A DNA stretch of 54,553 bases from CAZPDM01 sp964585305 (GTDB lineage Bacteria; Planctomycetota; Uabimicrobiia; Uabimicrobiales; JABWCH01). The translations under genes were made by a program, and so were the position numbers. This document shows positions 1 to 8,320 of this stretch, piece after piece; the first letter of the stretch is position 1, and each line of letters begins with the position of its first letter. Under the pieces are notes generated by a model that saw only the letters and a program-made list of their open reading frames with translations, did no database searches and was not told the DNA's origin. The stretch lies in assembly GCA_964585305.1 (NCBI GenBank), contig CAZPDM010000022.1, forward strand, positions 1 through 54,553. Reading direction: 5' to 3'.

Positions 1-614
1 CTTGCTAACAATAATTCTAATGCGGGCATAATATTATATGGCCACCACCACTTTGGGCTAATCGCAATTCCAATTCCTTGTATATTTGCCCAGGGAATAT
101 CTTTAGTTCCTTGGATATAGGAAACTTTATCCCATTGACAACGTTCTTTATGTAAAAATGGGTTAAAAATATCGCAATTATCAGGACGATGACAATAGCC
201 TCCTGTATCAAAACGCAAGCAACTTCGACGATTCGGATAACGCCATTCATAATGAGAATATTCTCGAAAAGCAACAAAATTAACCCAATTTCCACATCCT
301 AAATATTTAGTCTCTGGCTTAGTTTCTGGGCGACAATCTAATAAATCAGAGTGATAATCTATGTTAATAATTTTTGTATAGGATTTAGTATGAATAGATT
401 GCAAGAGTTCTTGATGATCTTCTACTAAATGAACAGGCAAATTTAATGACAAGATTTCTTCAATAAAATCTCGAGAAGAATTCCAGTAGGATTCATATCT
501 GAGAATCCAATAATCTAAATCTAAAGAAAGATATATCTTTTCCTGTGTAGAAGAAAGTGAGTTAATGAAAAAAGTATTTTTATATGAAAATCGTTTATTT
601 ATTTTAGACATCAT
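1..614 (-). CDS. UPF0489-like protein, partial (C-terminus beyond the left edge)
   Basis: An open frame enters at position 614 (tandem ATG ATG, the second at 611) and runs to the left edge without a stop, so only about 204 N-terminal residues are seen. Visible motifs are LDLDYW near residue 30, VEDHQELL, INIDYHSDLLD and LGCGNWVNF. The Asp/His-rich IDYHSDL resembles the arginase-type metal-binding motif, and the set recalls the UPF0489 family, some members of which are peptide arginases making ornithine. It begins 11 bases after the tsaC-tsaE stop and is probably co-transcribed with it. The family call is from motif memory only. In UPF0489 the DxDxF-type motif often lies late, whereas here LDLDYW is early, so an unrelated hydrolase is possible. 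Confidence 0.5.
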   Translation of the reverse strand, partial: MMSKINKRFSYKNTFFINSLSSTQEKIYLSLDLDYWILRYESYWNSSRDFIEEILSLNLPVHLVEDHQELLQSIHTKSYTKIINIDYHSDLLDCRPETKPETKYLGCGNWVNFVAFREYSHYEWRYPNRRSCLRFDTGGYCHRPDNCDIFNPFLHKERCQWDKVSYIQGTKDIPWANIQGIGIAISPKWWWPYNIMPALELLLA

Positions 615-625
615 GATTTCTAATT

Positions 626-1729
626 TTAGGATGGTTGATTGGAACGTTCAATACCACTGATACTATATTGAATATTACGAATAGAAGGAGCTATATGTTC
701 TAGCTTTATTTTGATTAAAATAGCATTATCAAGATAATGGGAAATATATTTAGAAACTTTATTAGCCCATTCTATCAAAATAATATTAGGAGAAATAAAC
801 ATTCTATCCGCACCTAAATCGTCAAGTTCTTCCGGTTGATACATTCGATATGCATCTATATGAAAAATATAAATATGCGGAACATAATGTTTGAGAATAT
901 ATTCATTGCATAAAGTAAAAGTAGGAGAAACGACATTTTCTTCTAAGCCAATATGCTTAGTAAAAAATTTGGAAAAATATGTCTTTCCTGCTCCTAAATC
1001 CCCATACAATTCTACTACAATTAGCTTTTTACCAATTCCTTCTTTAATTTCTGCCAAAATTTTTTTTGCAAACTGTTCAGTTTCTTCTTCTGAGTTTGAA
1101 ACAAAATCTCGACAATCTTTAAATAAAAAATCTCCTTCACGTAGGATATGAATACCTTCTAATGTTGTATCGATTACTGTGCTTGTTTTGCGTTTAGGCA
1201 AAGTCCCAGCATCAATGATAAGATCAAGTAATTCATGTTGTCTATCTGAAATATTTTCTAAAATATCATCAACAGAATAGGGCGTCTTTTTATAAGAAAC
1301 ATTGGCTGATGTTGCTGTAATTGGCTTTCCAAAAGTGCGAATAATATCTGTAATTAAAGGATAATCTGGCCATCTAAATCCTACTGTGCCTGTTGAAGAT
1401 TGTACACCAGGAGCAACTTTATTTAATCCTTTAACAACTACTGTAATTGGGCCAGGTAAATAATTATCAAAAATATTATGAGCTGTTTGGTTAAAATAAC
1501 CATAGCATTCTGCCATTTCCTTATCAGATACAGCAATAGAAAGAGGTTTATCCGCACGTTTAGTTTTATAATGCAATACATTATCTACTGCTTGAGGGTT
1601 TGTGCTATCCACTCCTACACCATAACAAGTCTCAGTAGGATATACAACCAAACCGCCTTTTTTTAAAACTTCTACAGTTTTTTGAATAATTTCATTACGA
1701 TTAGTAGAATTGATTTTAATGATTTCCAT
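626..1729 (-). CDS. tsaC-tsaE: Fused TsaC (Sua5/YrdC)-TsaE, tRNA t6A biosynthesis
   Basis: Two enzymes of the N6-threonylcarbamoyladenosine (t6A37) pathway lie in one chain. The N-terminal ~200 residues are a YrdC/TsaC domain (VVYPTETCYGVG, LPGPITVVVKG, TATSANVS) that makes threonylcarbamoyl-AMP from threonine, bicarbonate and ATP. The C-terminal ~150 residues are the TsaE P-loop ATPase (Walker A GDLGAGKT, then SPTFTLCNEY and LIEWANK) that drives the TsaB-TsaD complex. The frame extends upstream to 1774, but the ATG at 1729 (MEIIKINST) matches the family start. Neither start has a clear Shine-Dalgarno. No tsaB or tsaD is in the window. Both domains look intact; these genes are normally separate. 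Confidence 0.93.
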   Translation of the reverse strand: MEIIKINSTNRNEIIQKTVEVLKKGGLVVYPTETCYGVGVDSTNPQAVDNVLHYKTKRADKPLSIAVSDKEMAECYGYFNQTAHNIFDNYLPGPITVVVKGLNKVAPGVQSSTGTVGFRWPDYPLITDIIRTFGKPITATSANVSYKKTPYSVDDILENISDRQHELLDLIIDAGTLPKRKTSTVIDTTLEGIHILREGDFLFKDCRDFVSNSEEETEQFAKKILAEIKEGIGKKLIVVELYGDLGAGKTYFSKFFTKHIGLEENVVSPTFTLCNEYILKHYVPHIYIFHIDAYRMYQPEELDDLGADRMFISPNIILIEWANKVSKYISHYLDNAILIKIKLEHIAPSIRNIQYSISGIERSNQPS

Positions 1730-1817
1730 AATACGATTCAATAGTTTCCATATTAAAGTTAAAAAAATAGACATACATTGGACATGTTTAAGTAAAAAAA
1801 TAACTTTTGCATAAAAA

Positions 1818-2747
1818 TTATATTTTTTTTTGCTTTTTTTGTTGGATTATTTTAGTAATCAGGCCATATTTAGGACTAAATAAAAACATTGCTGCGAAAA
1901 ACAAGCCTGCTATTACTGAAATGGCTCCTGCAATAGAAATATCTCCATCAAATAACATTGTTGTTCCATACCCTGAAACAGCACTAAGTATACCAAAGAA
2001 TATAGCTAAAACAAGCATAATTGCCAAACTATCTGTACAAAGATATGCCGTTGCAGCAGGAGCAATAAACATTGCTACAACTAAGATTGCTCCAACAGAT
2101 TCAAAAGCCGCAACCGTAGTAATTGTTACCATTGTCATTAAAAGATAGTTCATTACTTTTGATGAGAACCCCATTGAATTAGCTAAATTTGGATCAAATG
2201 TTGTAAGTTTAAATTCCTTATAAAATATCAAGACGATGCAAAGATTTATAAGAAAAATTCCAAGCAATATCCAAAAAGAAATTGGTCCCATATTAAGAGA
2301 AAAATTTGAATTTGAACTATCTTCAATAATCCATGTATCAAATGGTGCTGTTGCAATTTCTCCATATAAAATGCAATCCGGATCAAGATCAATATTTCCA
2401 ACTTGCGTTACAAGGACTACTCCTATCGCAAATAATGTAGTAAATACAATTCCCATAGAACTATCTTCTTGTAAAGTACGAGAAGAATGGAGCAAATCAC
2501 TCAAAACAGGAGTGAGAATTCCTACTATTGCAGCACCTGCAATTACCCAAATAGAATTTAGTTTGCCTGTCAAAATTACGGCCAAAACAATACCAGGTAA
2601 AACAGCATGACTGATAGCATCTGCCATAAGAGCTTGACGTTTAAGAACCAAAAAACATCCTAAAAGTGCACACGAACAACAAACTAAACTGGCAATAATC
2701 ATAATCCAAATTTCATAACTTGCCAAAGAAAAAAATATAGGCATCAT
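1818..2747 (-). CDS. Metal ABC transporter permease (ZnuB/MntB/TroD type)
   Basis: A 309-residue integral membrane protein of the ABC-3 family that imports Mn, Fe or Zn. It has about eight hydrophobic segments, the family ALMADAISHAVLPGI stretch near residue 40 that contacts the ATPase, and a late GAILVVAMFIAPAATAYL segment. Its Shine-Dalgarno (GGAGGA) lies inside the last codons of the upstream permease-repressor gene, and the start is a tandem ATG at 2747, so translation is probably coupled. It is the last gene of the three-gene transporter operon. The metal cannot be told from sequence. In the chlamydial arrangement it corresponds to YtgD. Confidence 0.92.
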   Translation of the reverse strand: MMPIFFSLASYEIWIMIIASLVCCSCALLGCFLVLKRQALMADAISHAVLPGIVLAVILTGKLNSIWVIAGAAIVGILTPVLSDLLHSSRTLQEDSSMGIVFTTLFAIGVVLVTQVGNIDLDPDCILYGEIATAPFDTWIIEDSSNSNFSLNMGPISFWILLGIFLINLCIVLIFYKEFKLTTFDPNLANSMGFSSKVMNYLLMTMVTITTVAAFESVGAILVVAMFIAPAATAYLCTDSLAIMLVLAIFFGILSAVSGYGTTMLFDGDISIAGAISVIAGLFFAAMFLFSPKYGLITKIIQQKKQKKI

Positions 2748-2750
2748 AAA

Positions 2751-4070
2751 TTAGTGTTCCTCCAGATGAATTCCTTCTATCGGAATAGTTTGTGAGTCAA
2801 CGGTAGTACAAGTTGTTAACGCTTCACTAATTTCTTTAGTTAATTCGGGAGAAAGAACATGTTCAATTTGTTCCGCATCACGATGCAAATGGTCTTGAGC
2901 AATATTCATCTGGGTATAAAGATATGCTTCCCAAAGACGATGGCGACGTAAAATTTCACAAGCTTTTATAATCCCCTTTTCCGTAAGTTGAATCTTTCCT
3001 TCCGAAACTATTGCGAATTTTTTCATCTGTAACTTACGTAAAATTCCAAAACCAATTCTTTGAGATCGCCAAAATTCTTTAATATCAATCCAATACGGCC
3101 CTTGAAAAGGATCTCTCATCGCAGAGCAACTATTTTTATATAAAATTTTTACACAATTTTCTATTCCAATACGTTGGCTTTCTTGGTAATGCCTCCATAA
3201 TCTTGTTAATACTCCTCGATTTGGAGCAACAAGAACACTGATAATTAGAATAGAAGATGCTGATAGTACCATAATAGGGCCAGTGGAAATTTTAGGAAAT
3301 ATACTAGAAAAAACCGCGCCTAAAATCCCACTAATTCCACCAAATAATCCTGCTAAAACAAGCATAATACTTAGCCGATTGGTCCACTGTCGTGCAGCGG
3401 CTGCTGGTAAAATTAACATGGCTACCATTAAAATTACTCCCACAGCTTGTAAACCAATCATGACAGCAATTACCATAAGAGCAGTAAGGCCATAATTTAA
3501 CCATTTTGTTGGCAAACCCAAACTTGTAGCAAATTGTGGATCAAAAGATAAAATCTTAAATTCTTTATAAAATAAACTTACCACACAAATAACAATCAGA
3601 CATAATCCTGCAATAATCAAAACATCTTCTTTTAATAAAGATGCTGCCTTGCCAAAAATAAAATGGTCAAGCCCGGATTGGCCTGACATACCACGTTTTT
3701 GAATAACAGTAAGCAAAACAATTCCCAATCCAAAAAAACATGATAGAACAAGCCCAATTGCTGAGTCTTCTTTCACACGACGTTTGCCATTTAAAAAAAC
3801 TATTGTTCCTGCTGCTAATAAGCCAGTCATAATAGCTCCTAATAAAAGAGCAATTGTGCTTTTTTGGCCAGTAAATAAAAAAGCTATGCACACACCTGGC
3901 AAAGCTGCATGAGCCATGGCATCACCTAAAAGGCTTTGTTTTCGTAATACGGCAAAAGTTCCAATAATTCCACTGGCAATTCCTAATAACATTGTCCCTA
4001 AAAGCACAATACGGCGAGTTGTTCCAGCATCACTAAAATATCGAGTAAGCTCATTCCAAAAAATGTCCAT
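2751..4070 (-). CDS. Metal ABC permease fused to a DtxR/MntR-type repressor (YtgCR-like)
   Basis: A 439-residue chimera. Residues 1 to about 285 are an ABC-3 permease (SLLGDAMAHAALPGVC, GVILMVAMLILPAAAARQW, several TM helices). The remaining ~150 residues are soluble: a winged-helix part (LRKLQMKKFAIVSEGKIQLT) and a DtxR-type dimerisation and metal-binding helix pair (RRHRLWEAYLYTQ, then HLHRDAEQIEHVLS), with the His/Glu residues that bind Fe or Mn in DtxR/MntR. Chlamydial YtgCR has the same order, and there the repressor is released by cleavage. Start at 4070: an AAGGGA Shine-Dalgarno overlaps the upstream gene's stop, 3 bases away. I infer autoregulation of metal uptake; cleavage here is not shown. 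Confidence 0.9.
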   Translation of the reverse strand: MDIFWNELTRYFSDAGTTRRIVLLGTMLLGIASGIIGTFAVLRKQSLLGDAMAHAALPGVCIAFLFTGQKSTIALLLGAIMTGLLAAGTIVFLNGKRRVKEDSAIGLVLSCFFGLGIVLLTVIQKRGMSGQSGLDHFIFGKAASLLKEDVLIIAGLCLIVICVVSLFYKEFKILSFDPQFATSLGLPTKWLNYGLTALMVIAVMIGLQAVGVILMVAMLILPAAAARQWTNRLSIMLVLAGLFGGISGILGAVFSSIFPKISTGPIMVLSASSILIISVLVAPNRGVLTRLWRHYQESQRIGIENCVKILYKNSCSAMRDPFQGPYWIDIKEFWRSQRIGFGILRKLQMKKFAIVSEGKIQLTEKGIIKACEILRRHRLWEAYLYTQMNIAQDHLHRDAEQIEHVLSPELTKEISEALTTCTTVDSQTIPIEGIHLEEH

Positions 4071-4073
4071 GAT

Positions 4074-4859
4074 TTATCCCTTTGCTAAGGCTTCTGCTGC
4101 TTTACTAAGAATAGCCAAACGTCCACCATAAGTTTTTCGCAAATTATCTTCTATAAATACTTGTGATACAGGCCCAGCAGCAACCAGTCGCATGTTAATA
4201 AGCACAATCCAATCAAAATATTCATTCACTGTTTGCAAATCATGATGAACAACTAATATTGTTTTTTTCTGCTTTCTTAGTTCAAATAATAATTCTACAA
4301 TAGCTTTTTCTGTAACTGCATCCACACCTACAAAAGGTTCATCCATCATGTAAATTTGAGCTTCTTGTGCTAATGCTCTGGCCAAGAAAATGCGTTGTTG
4401 TTGTCCGCCAGATAACTGGCTAATTTGGCGGTGAGCAAAATCAGCCATACCAACTTGTTGAAGATAATGTAAGCTAATTTCACGATCTTCTTTTTTTAGA
4501 CGTTTAAACCATCCTAACTTTCCATAACGCCCCATCATTACAACATCCAAAGCTGTTGTAGGAAAATCCCAATCAACAGATTCACGTTGAGGAACATACC
4601 CAACCAATTTACGCACCTTTTGATAAGGTTGTTCGTAAATTTTTACCCAACCACTTATGGGCGTGATAAGATCAATCATTGTTTTAATTAACGTAGATTT
4701 CCCTGCCCCATTCGGTCCCATAATGGCAATTAACTTGCCTTCCGGAAGTTGGAAATCTATGTCCCATAATATGGGTTTGGTATGATATGTTACAGATAAA
4801 TCATGCACTTCAATAGGAACTTTATTTTTTTCTTGAAAGTTATTTCCATCATTCATCAT
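4074..4859 (-). CDS. Metal ABC transporter ATP-binding protein
   Basis: A 261-residue ABC ATPase energising the two downstream permeases. It shows Walker A GPNGAGKST (~residue 51), Q-loop YVPQRESVDWDFP, signature LSGGQQQR, Walker B IYMMDEPFVGVD and the switch His in VVHHDL, so it should be active. It heads the operon (TroB/ZnuC/YtgB position). The start is a tandem ATG at 4859 with no obvious Shine-Dalgarno. Upstream, where a periplasmic metal-binding protein gene would be expected, there is only noncoding DNA with an IS-end-like hairpin, so the operon may have lost its first gene or the binding protein may lie elsewhere. Confidence 0.95.
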   Translation of the reverse strand: MMNDGNNFQEKNKVPIEVHDLSVTYHTKPILWDIDFQLPEGKLIAIMGPNGAGKSTLIKTMIDLITPISGWVKIYEQPYQKVRKLVGYVPQRESVDWDFPTTALDVVMMGRYGKLGWFKRLKKEDREISLHYLQQVGMADFAHRQISQLSGGQQQRIFLARALAQEAQIYMMDEPFVGVDAVTEKAIVELLFELRKQKKTILVVHHDLQTVNEYFDWIVLINMRLVAAGPVSQVFIEDNLRKTYGGRLAILSKAAEALAKG

Positions 4860-4870
4860 AATAAAATATT

Positions 4871-4912
4871 CACGGAGAAAACCCCAGCCTTTAGATTGGG
4901 GAGGGAACCGTG
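4871..4912. repeat. Two-stem hairpin resembling an IS200/IS605-type end
   Basis: Outer arms CACGG (4871-4875) and CCGTG (4908-4912) enclose an inner stem CCCCAG/TTGGGG (4882-4887 with 4896-4901). The flank GAGAAAACCCC is shared with the hairpin at the right edge of the window. Hairpins of this form lie at ends of IS200/IS605 and TnpB-only elements. No transposase frame is beside it, so it could be a solo remnant or an unrelated RNA structure. Confidence 0.4.
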
Positions 4913-5149
4913 TCCTTTCTTAAATAGTCGTAGCCATCGCTTCTGGCTAATAATTTGCAATATTTGTAGCTAATACCTTACGCTTTTCTTATATATGTTC
5001 CTATTTTTTTCCAGTAATTGTGTAATTGAAGAAATTGGCCACAGTTATATTATCAGAATAATATAAATTTTCAAGCAATTATTCTTTAATTATTGATTAA
5101 AAGAAGATATCTTTCAAATTATTTGGGGAAGATTTTACTCAATTTTTTC

Positions 5150-5177
5150 TTGTTTATCAGAATTTTTTCGCTATAAT
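5150..5177 (+). promoter_or_regulatory. Sigma70-like promoter candidate
   Basis: TTGTTT (5150-5155), a 16-base spacer and TATAAT (5172-5177) lie about 50 bases ahead of the start at 5228. The -10 is perfect and the -35 moderate. Confidence 0.5.
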
Positions 5178-5227
5178 TTATTAGATATTTACATCTATCT
5201 TTCCTTATTAAGAGAAGGAAGATTTTT

Positions 5228-6028
5228 ATGATAAAAATTATTTTTTTGCCTTTTTTGTTTATTTTATTTAATTGGAGTTGGGCGGCAACTGTTTTAGATC
5301 CTGCATTAGTTGGGTTTTGGAAGTTTGAAGAAACTTCTGGCGTAGCAGCTGATTATAGTTTACTTGATCGAGATGGTACAATTGCTGGTAGTGTTACAAG
5401 AAACCAAACTGGTATAGTTGGCCAAAGCTATTATTTTGGTGGTGGATCAATGAACATTTCAACAGTTGGCAGCCCAACAAATGAATTTAGTTTTGGCGGA
5501 TGGATCAAAACTCAAGTAACTCATGAAGTTGACCCGGAAAGCACCGGAGGAACTTTAGGTGTAACAGGACAGCGTTATGCTTTTTGGCCTACTCATGGAG
5601 GAGATGGAAATAATGCTGGTGTTGGCCTTTCTATAGGCACTAATGGTATTTCAGTATATGAACATGCTTCGAGTTATATGCCCGCTGTTGCAGTTTATAA
5701 TGCTAATATTGGTGCAGATTGGAATCATATTTTTGTTACTTATAAAGATGGAGTTGCTTCAATTTATTTAAATGGCGTTTTAGTTAAAACCGGAGTTCAA
5801 TCTGCTAAAACGGGAACAATCTATGCCCCAACATTAATGGGAAGCAGTGTTTATGGCAATTTTATAGGTTGGATGGATGAAATTAGTATATGGAATAAAT
5901 CTCTTTCCTCTGCAGAAATAGTAGATTTGTATACAACAGGTATCATGGTAATTCCCGAACCAAATAGCCTTATCTTTTTACTAGTAATCTTTATTTGGGG
6001 AGGATTTTATCGCTCAAAAAAATCTTAA
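5228..6028 (+). CDS. Secreted LamG-like domain protein with PEP-CTERM anchor
   Basis: A 266-residue exported protein. The N-terminus (MIKIIFLPFLFILFNWSWAA) is a signal peptide with cleavage near residue 20. The body is a concanavalin-like/LamG jelly-roll domain (VGFWKFEETSG, FSFGGWIKT, YKDGVASIYLNG, GWMDEISIWNKSLS), a fold used for sugar or protein binding. The C-terminus is a textbook PEP-CTERM signal: VIPEPNS, a hydrophobic helix, then RSKKS, normally processed by an exosortase/archaeosortase-type enzyme in bacteria that make exopolysaccharide. The start has a strong AGAAGGAAG ribosome site. No exosortase is in the window. The ligand is unknown. Confidence 0.85.
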   Translation: MIKIIFLPFLFILFNWSWAATVLDPALVGFWKFEETSGVAADYSLLDRDGTIAGSVTRNQTGIVGQSYYFGGGSMNISTVGSPTNEFSFGGWIKTQVTHEVDPESTGGTLGVTGQRYAFWPTHGGDGNNAGVGLSIGTNGISVYEHASSYMPAVAVYNANIGADWNHIFVTYKDGVASIYLNGVLVKTGVQSAKTGTIYAPTLMGSSVYGNFIGWMDEISIWNKSLSSAEIVDLYTTGIMVIPEPNSLIFLLVIFIWGGFYRSKKS

Positions 6029-6330
6029 AATCTCTAAAATCAAGTTTTAATCTAAAAAAGATAGTAGTTTAAGTGCTATAACTACTATCTTTTTTTATTT
6101 TTAATAAAAATTTTTTAAAGTTTATGAATATTACTTAAAAATTGCTTCGTCAAAAATTCTATCGGCAACACGCTTTTTTTTCTTGTAAAATTAAGATATT
6201 TTTATATGATATAAAACGTTATAAACGTATTTGTAAAAAAATATTCTTCTAAAATTAAATAATTTGTATAATTTTTAGGAAGAATATTTTTCAATTTAAA
6301 TTTTTTAAGTATATTAAAAAGGGAAAAATA
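6029..6330. repeat. Intergenic copy 1 of a repeated hairpin-containing segment
   Basis: No gene is seen in these 302 bases. The block CTAAAATCAAGTTTTAA followed by CTAAAAAAGAT recurs at about 8018-8050. A second, weaker match lies around 6150-6210 (TCAAAAATT...TTTTTTCTTG) against 8180-8240. The two copies bracket the gene at 6331-7917. Confidence 0.5.
6055..6096 (+). terminator. Rho-independent terminator after the PEP-CTERM gene
   Basis: AAAAGATAGTAGTT pairs with AACTACTATCTTTT around a short loop and is followed by a T-rich run. Confidence 0.8.
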
Positions 6331-7917
6331 ATGAAAATTATTTCACAAGAATGGAAAGAATTTAAACAAGCTAAAATCCTTATCCTGTTTATTTTTTTTG
6401 TTACCTTACTTCCTCTTTTTGGGCAAGAAAATAAGGGAGGCATTTTATACGAGGCAGTTCCTGTAAGTGACTCAGGAACCTCAAATTCTATCTCATATAG
6501 CAATACTAGCCGCAAAGTAGCAGTCTCATCTACAGGAATTATTTACGTTGTTTATCATGGAACAAATGGAATACGTGTTGCGCGCAGCCTAAATCGAGGT
6601 AAAAGTTTTGATCCTAGTGTTCAAATTTTAGCTAATAATTACGAAGCTGAGATTGCTGTAGATTCCAAGGGCGTAGTTCATATCGTTTGGAACAATGGAG
6701 GAAGTATCGTATATACTCAAAGTACTAATCAAGGCTTAACTTTTACAGAACCTCGAAATATTGGAACAGCTTTAGGGACAGCACACATATCTACTTATGT
6801 CCCATATATTTATGTCATACAACAAAACGGAGCAACTTTATTTGTCAATAATACCAATGGCATTGGAGATTTTACTCCTATAACAACAGGGTTAGGCGAT
6901 CAAATGTTTTCCGATGTTCATGTTGATTTAACTAATGGAGATGTGATTGTTATGGCAGATAATCCAACAGTAAAATTCGCCATAAGCAAAGACCATGGAC
7001 AAACATTTGCTGCTCCCGTTTTTCCTGGAGTAGATATTTTCTTTAGTGCTTATACTATTTCTATCAGCGATCAGGGGAGATTCATCCTCGCCGCAGGAGG
7101 AAAATTAAGATATCTAGAAAAATCGGAGTCGGATTTAGCAACACAGGCTGTTCGCATAAATTTGTCAAATGGTTCCTCTCAAGCACTTACCTTTGGTGAT
7201 AACCTAAGTGCACAAGGGCGTATGCTATCAGCAAGCGCAAGTGGAGAGCCGTTATGTATAGATTGTTATATCAACAATGGAGTAAAATTTGCGATAAGCA
7301 ATGATGTAGGGAATACTTTTGGTTCTGCCTTTTCTATTTCTACTACTTCAAATAATCCCAGTGCGGCTGTCAATCCAAGCACAAGAGATTTGGATATAGT
7401 TTATGAAAATTCAGGAATTGTTTATATGAATGTTTATGAAGGAATCATACCTTCTTCTGGCAGCATGGATGTACAAGGAAATGGAATAAGCATTCCTCAT
7501 GGTAATACTACAACAAAGAGTGAAGATAATACAGATTTTGGATATGCATTGAATCCTCTAGCAAAAAGTTTTACAATTCTTAACACAGGAGCATCAAATC
7601 TTACAATAGGCACTATTACATTTTCAGATCCCCAAAACCAATGGTTCAGCGTAGATATACCTCCTAATAATCTTATTCCTGCTTATGGAAGTAGTTCTTT
7701 CAGTATTACATACACTCCTGCCACAGAAAAACCTTTCCCGACTGTCGTAAATATTCCTAACAATACTTCTAATAATCCTTATACTTTTACCATCTACGCT
7801 AGTGTTAAAAAATCTTCTTCAAAATATGGTTGTGGTGCCACTGGTTTTGAAGTTGTGATATTATTGGCGTTATTGGCAATAGGCAAATATTTAGCACGAT
7901 CCAAGCAACGACACTAA
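6331..7917 (+). CDS. Secreted Asp-box beta-propeller protein with ASH-like domain and C-terminal sorting tag
   Basis: A 528-residue exported protein. After a signal sequence (hydrophobic ILILFIFFVTLLPLFG, cleavage about residue 33), four Asp-box/BNR motifs of sialidase-type propellers appear: SLNRGKSFDP, STNQGLTFTE, SKDHGQTFAA and SNDVGNTFGS. Residues ~385-495 look like an ASH/HYDIN-type Ig fold (SFTILNTGASNLTIGTITF). The C-terminus has SSSKYGCGATGFE, a hydrophobic helix and a basic tail, like a Cys-containing sorting signal of the MYXO-CTERM/Synergist-CTERM kind, unlike its neighbour's PEP motif. I see no sialidase catalytic residues, so binding or adhesion is more likely than hydrolysis. 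The gene is bracketed by repeated intergenic DNA. Confidence 0.72.
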   Translation: MKIISQEWKEFKQAKILILFIFFVTLLPLFGQENKGGILYEAVPVSDSGTSNSISYSNTSRKVAVSSTGIIYVVYHGTNGIRVARSLNRGKSFDPSVQILANNYEAEIAVDSKGVVHIVWNNGGSIVYTQSTNQGLTFTEPRNIGTALGTAHISTYVPYIYVIQQNGATLFVNNTNGIGDFTPITTGLGDQMFSDVHVDLTNGDVIVMADNPTVKFAISKDHGQTFAAPVFPGVDIFFSAYTISISDQGRFILAAGGKLRYLEKSESDLATQAVRINLSNGSSQALTFGDNLSAQGRMLSASASGEPLCIDCYINNGVKFAISNDVGNTFGSAFSISTTSNNPSAAVNPSTRDLDIVYENSGIVYMNVYEGIIPSSGSMDVQGNGISIPHGNTTTKSEDNTDFGYALNPLAKSFTILNTGASNLTIGTITFSDPQNQWFSVDIPPNNLIPAYGSSSFSITYTPATEKPFPTVVNIPNNTSNNPYTFTIYASVKKSSSKYGCGATGFEVVILLALLAIGKYLARSKQRH

Positions 7918-8020
7918 TTTAAGAAAAGAAAAAAGTAAATGAAATTACGCATGGATAAAGGGGAATCGTCAAAATAGATATGCGTAAAATTTTATCGTGT
8001 AAAAAAGTTTAATGTTTCTA

Positions 8021-8094
8021 AAATCAAGTTTTAAATCTCTAAAAAAGATGATAGGGGAACTACTATCTTTTTTTAGATTTAAAACTTGATTTTT
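8021..8094. terminator. Long hairpin, probable bidirectional terminator
   Basis: AAATCAAGTTTTAAATCT on the left pairs with AGATTTAAAACTTGATTT on the right, with an inner stem around GATGATAG/CTATCTT. T-runs follow. Its left arm matches the start of the copy at 6037. Confidence 0.65.
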
Positions 8095-8295
8095 TTATAA
8101 CTTATTTATATATATATGGTAAAGAATTTTTATTTTAGTATGAAAACTTAATTATATATTGGTTAATAGCTTACTTATCAAAAATTTTACTAGTAATGAG
8201 TTTTTTCTTGCAAACTTAAGGCAATTTTATATAATTTATGAATGTGAAAAATAAGTATTTTTTTGAAAAATAATAGGTTGTAGAAAAATTGTTTG

Positions 8296-8320
8296 TGTTA
8301 AAGAGAAATTTCTCTTAACA
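8296..8320. promoter_or_regulatory. Near-palindrome upstream of kinase gene, possible operator
   Basis: TGTTAA-AGAGAAA and TTTCTCT-TAACA form an inverted repeat with one unpaired base, about 50 bases ahead of the kinase start. It could be a repressor site or an RNA hairpin; nothing else is known. Confidence 0.3.

Larger units (their letters stand above)
4860..5227. other. Intergenic region (368 bases) with IS-end-like hairpin and a promoter
   Basis: Divergent gap between the metal transporter (minus) and the PEP-CTERM gene (plus). It holds the hairpin at 4871-4912, then a stretch with no gene, then a promoter candidate at 5150-5177. I see no open frame of note and no RNA gene. Confidence 0.6.

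Noticed and set aside
17..295. Alternative 92-residue frame on the minus strand at the left edge
   Set aside because: It overlaps in another frame the longer open reading frame that enters at 614, which has recognisable motifs; the 92-residue product is a featureless hydrophobic translation.
1807..4131. Several plus-strand frames of 70-124 codons across the metal transporter genes
   Set aside because: They are antisense to strongly conserved ABC permease coding sequence and show no family features or ribosome sites.
6331..7917. Sialidase enzyme call based on Asp boxes
   Set aside because: Asp boxes are structural and occur in many propellers; no sialidase catalytic Arg triad or Tyr/Glu arrangement could be identified.
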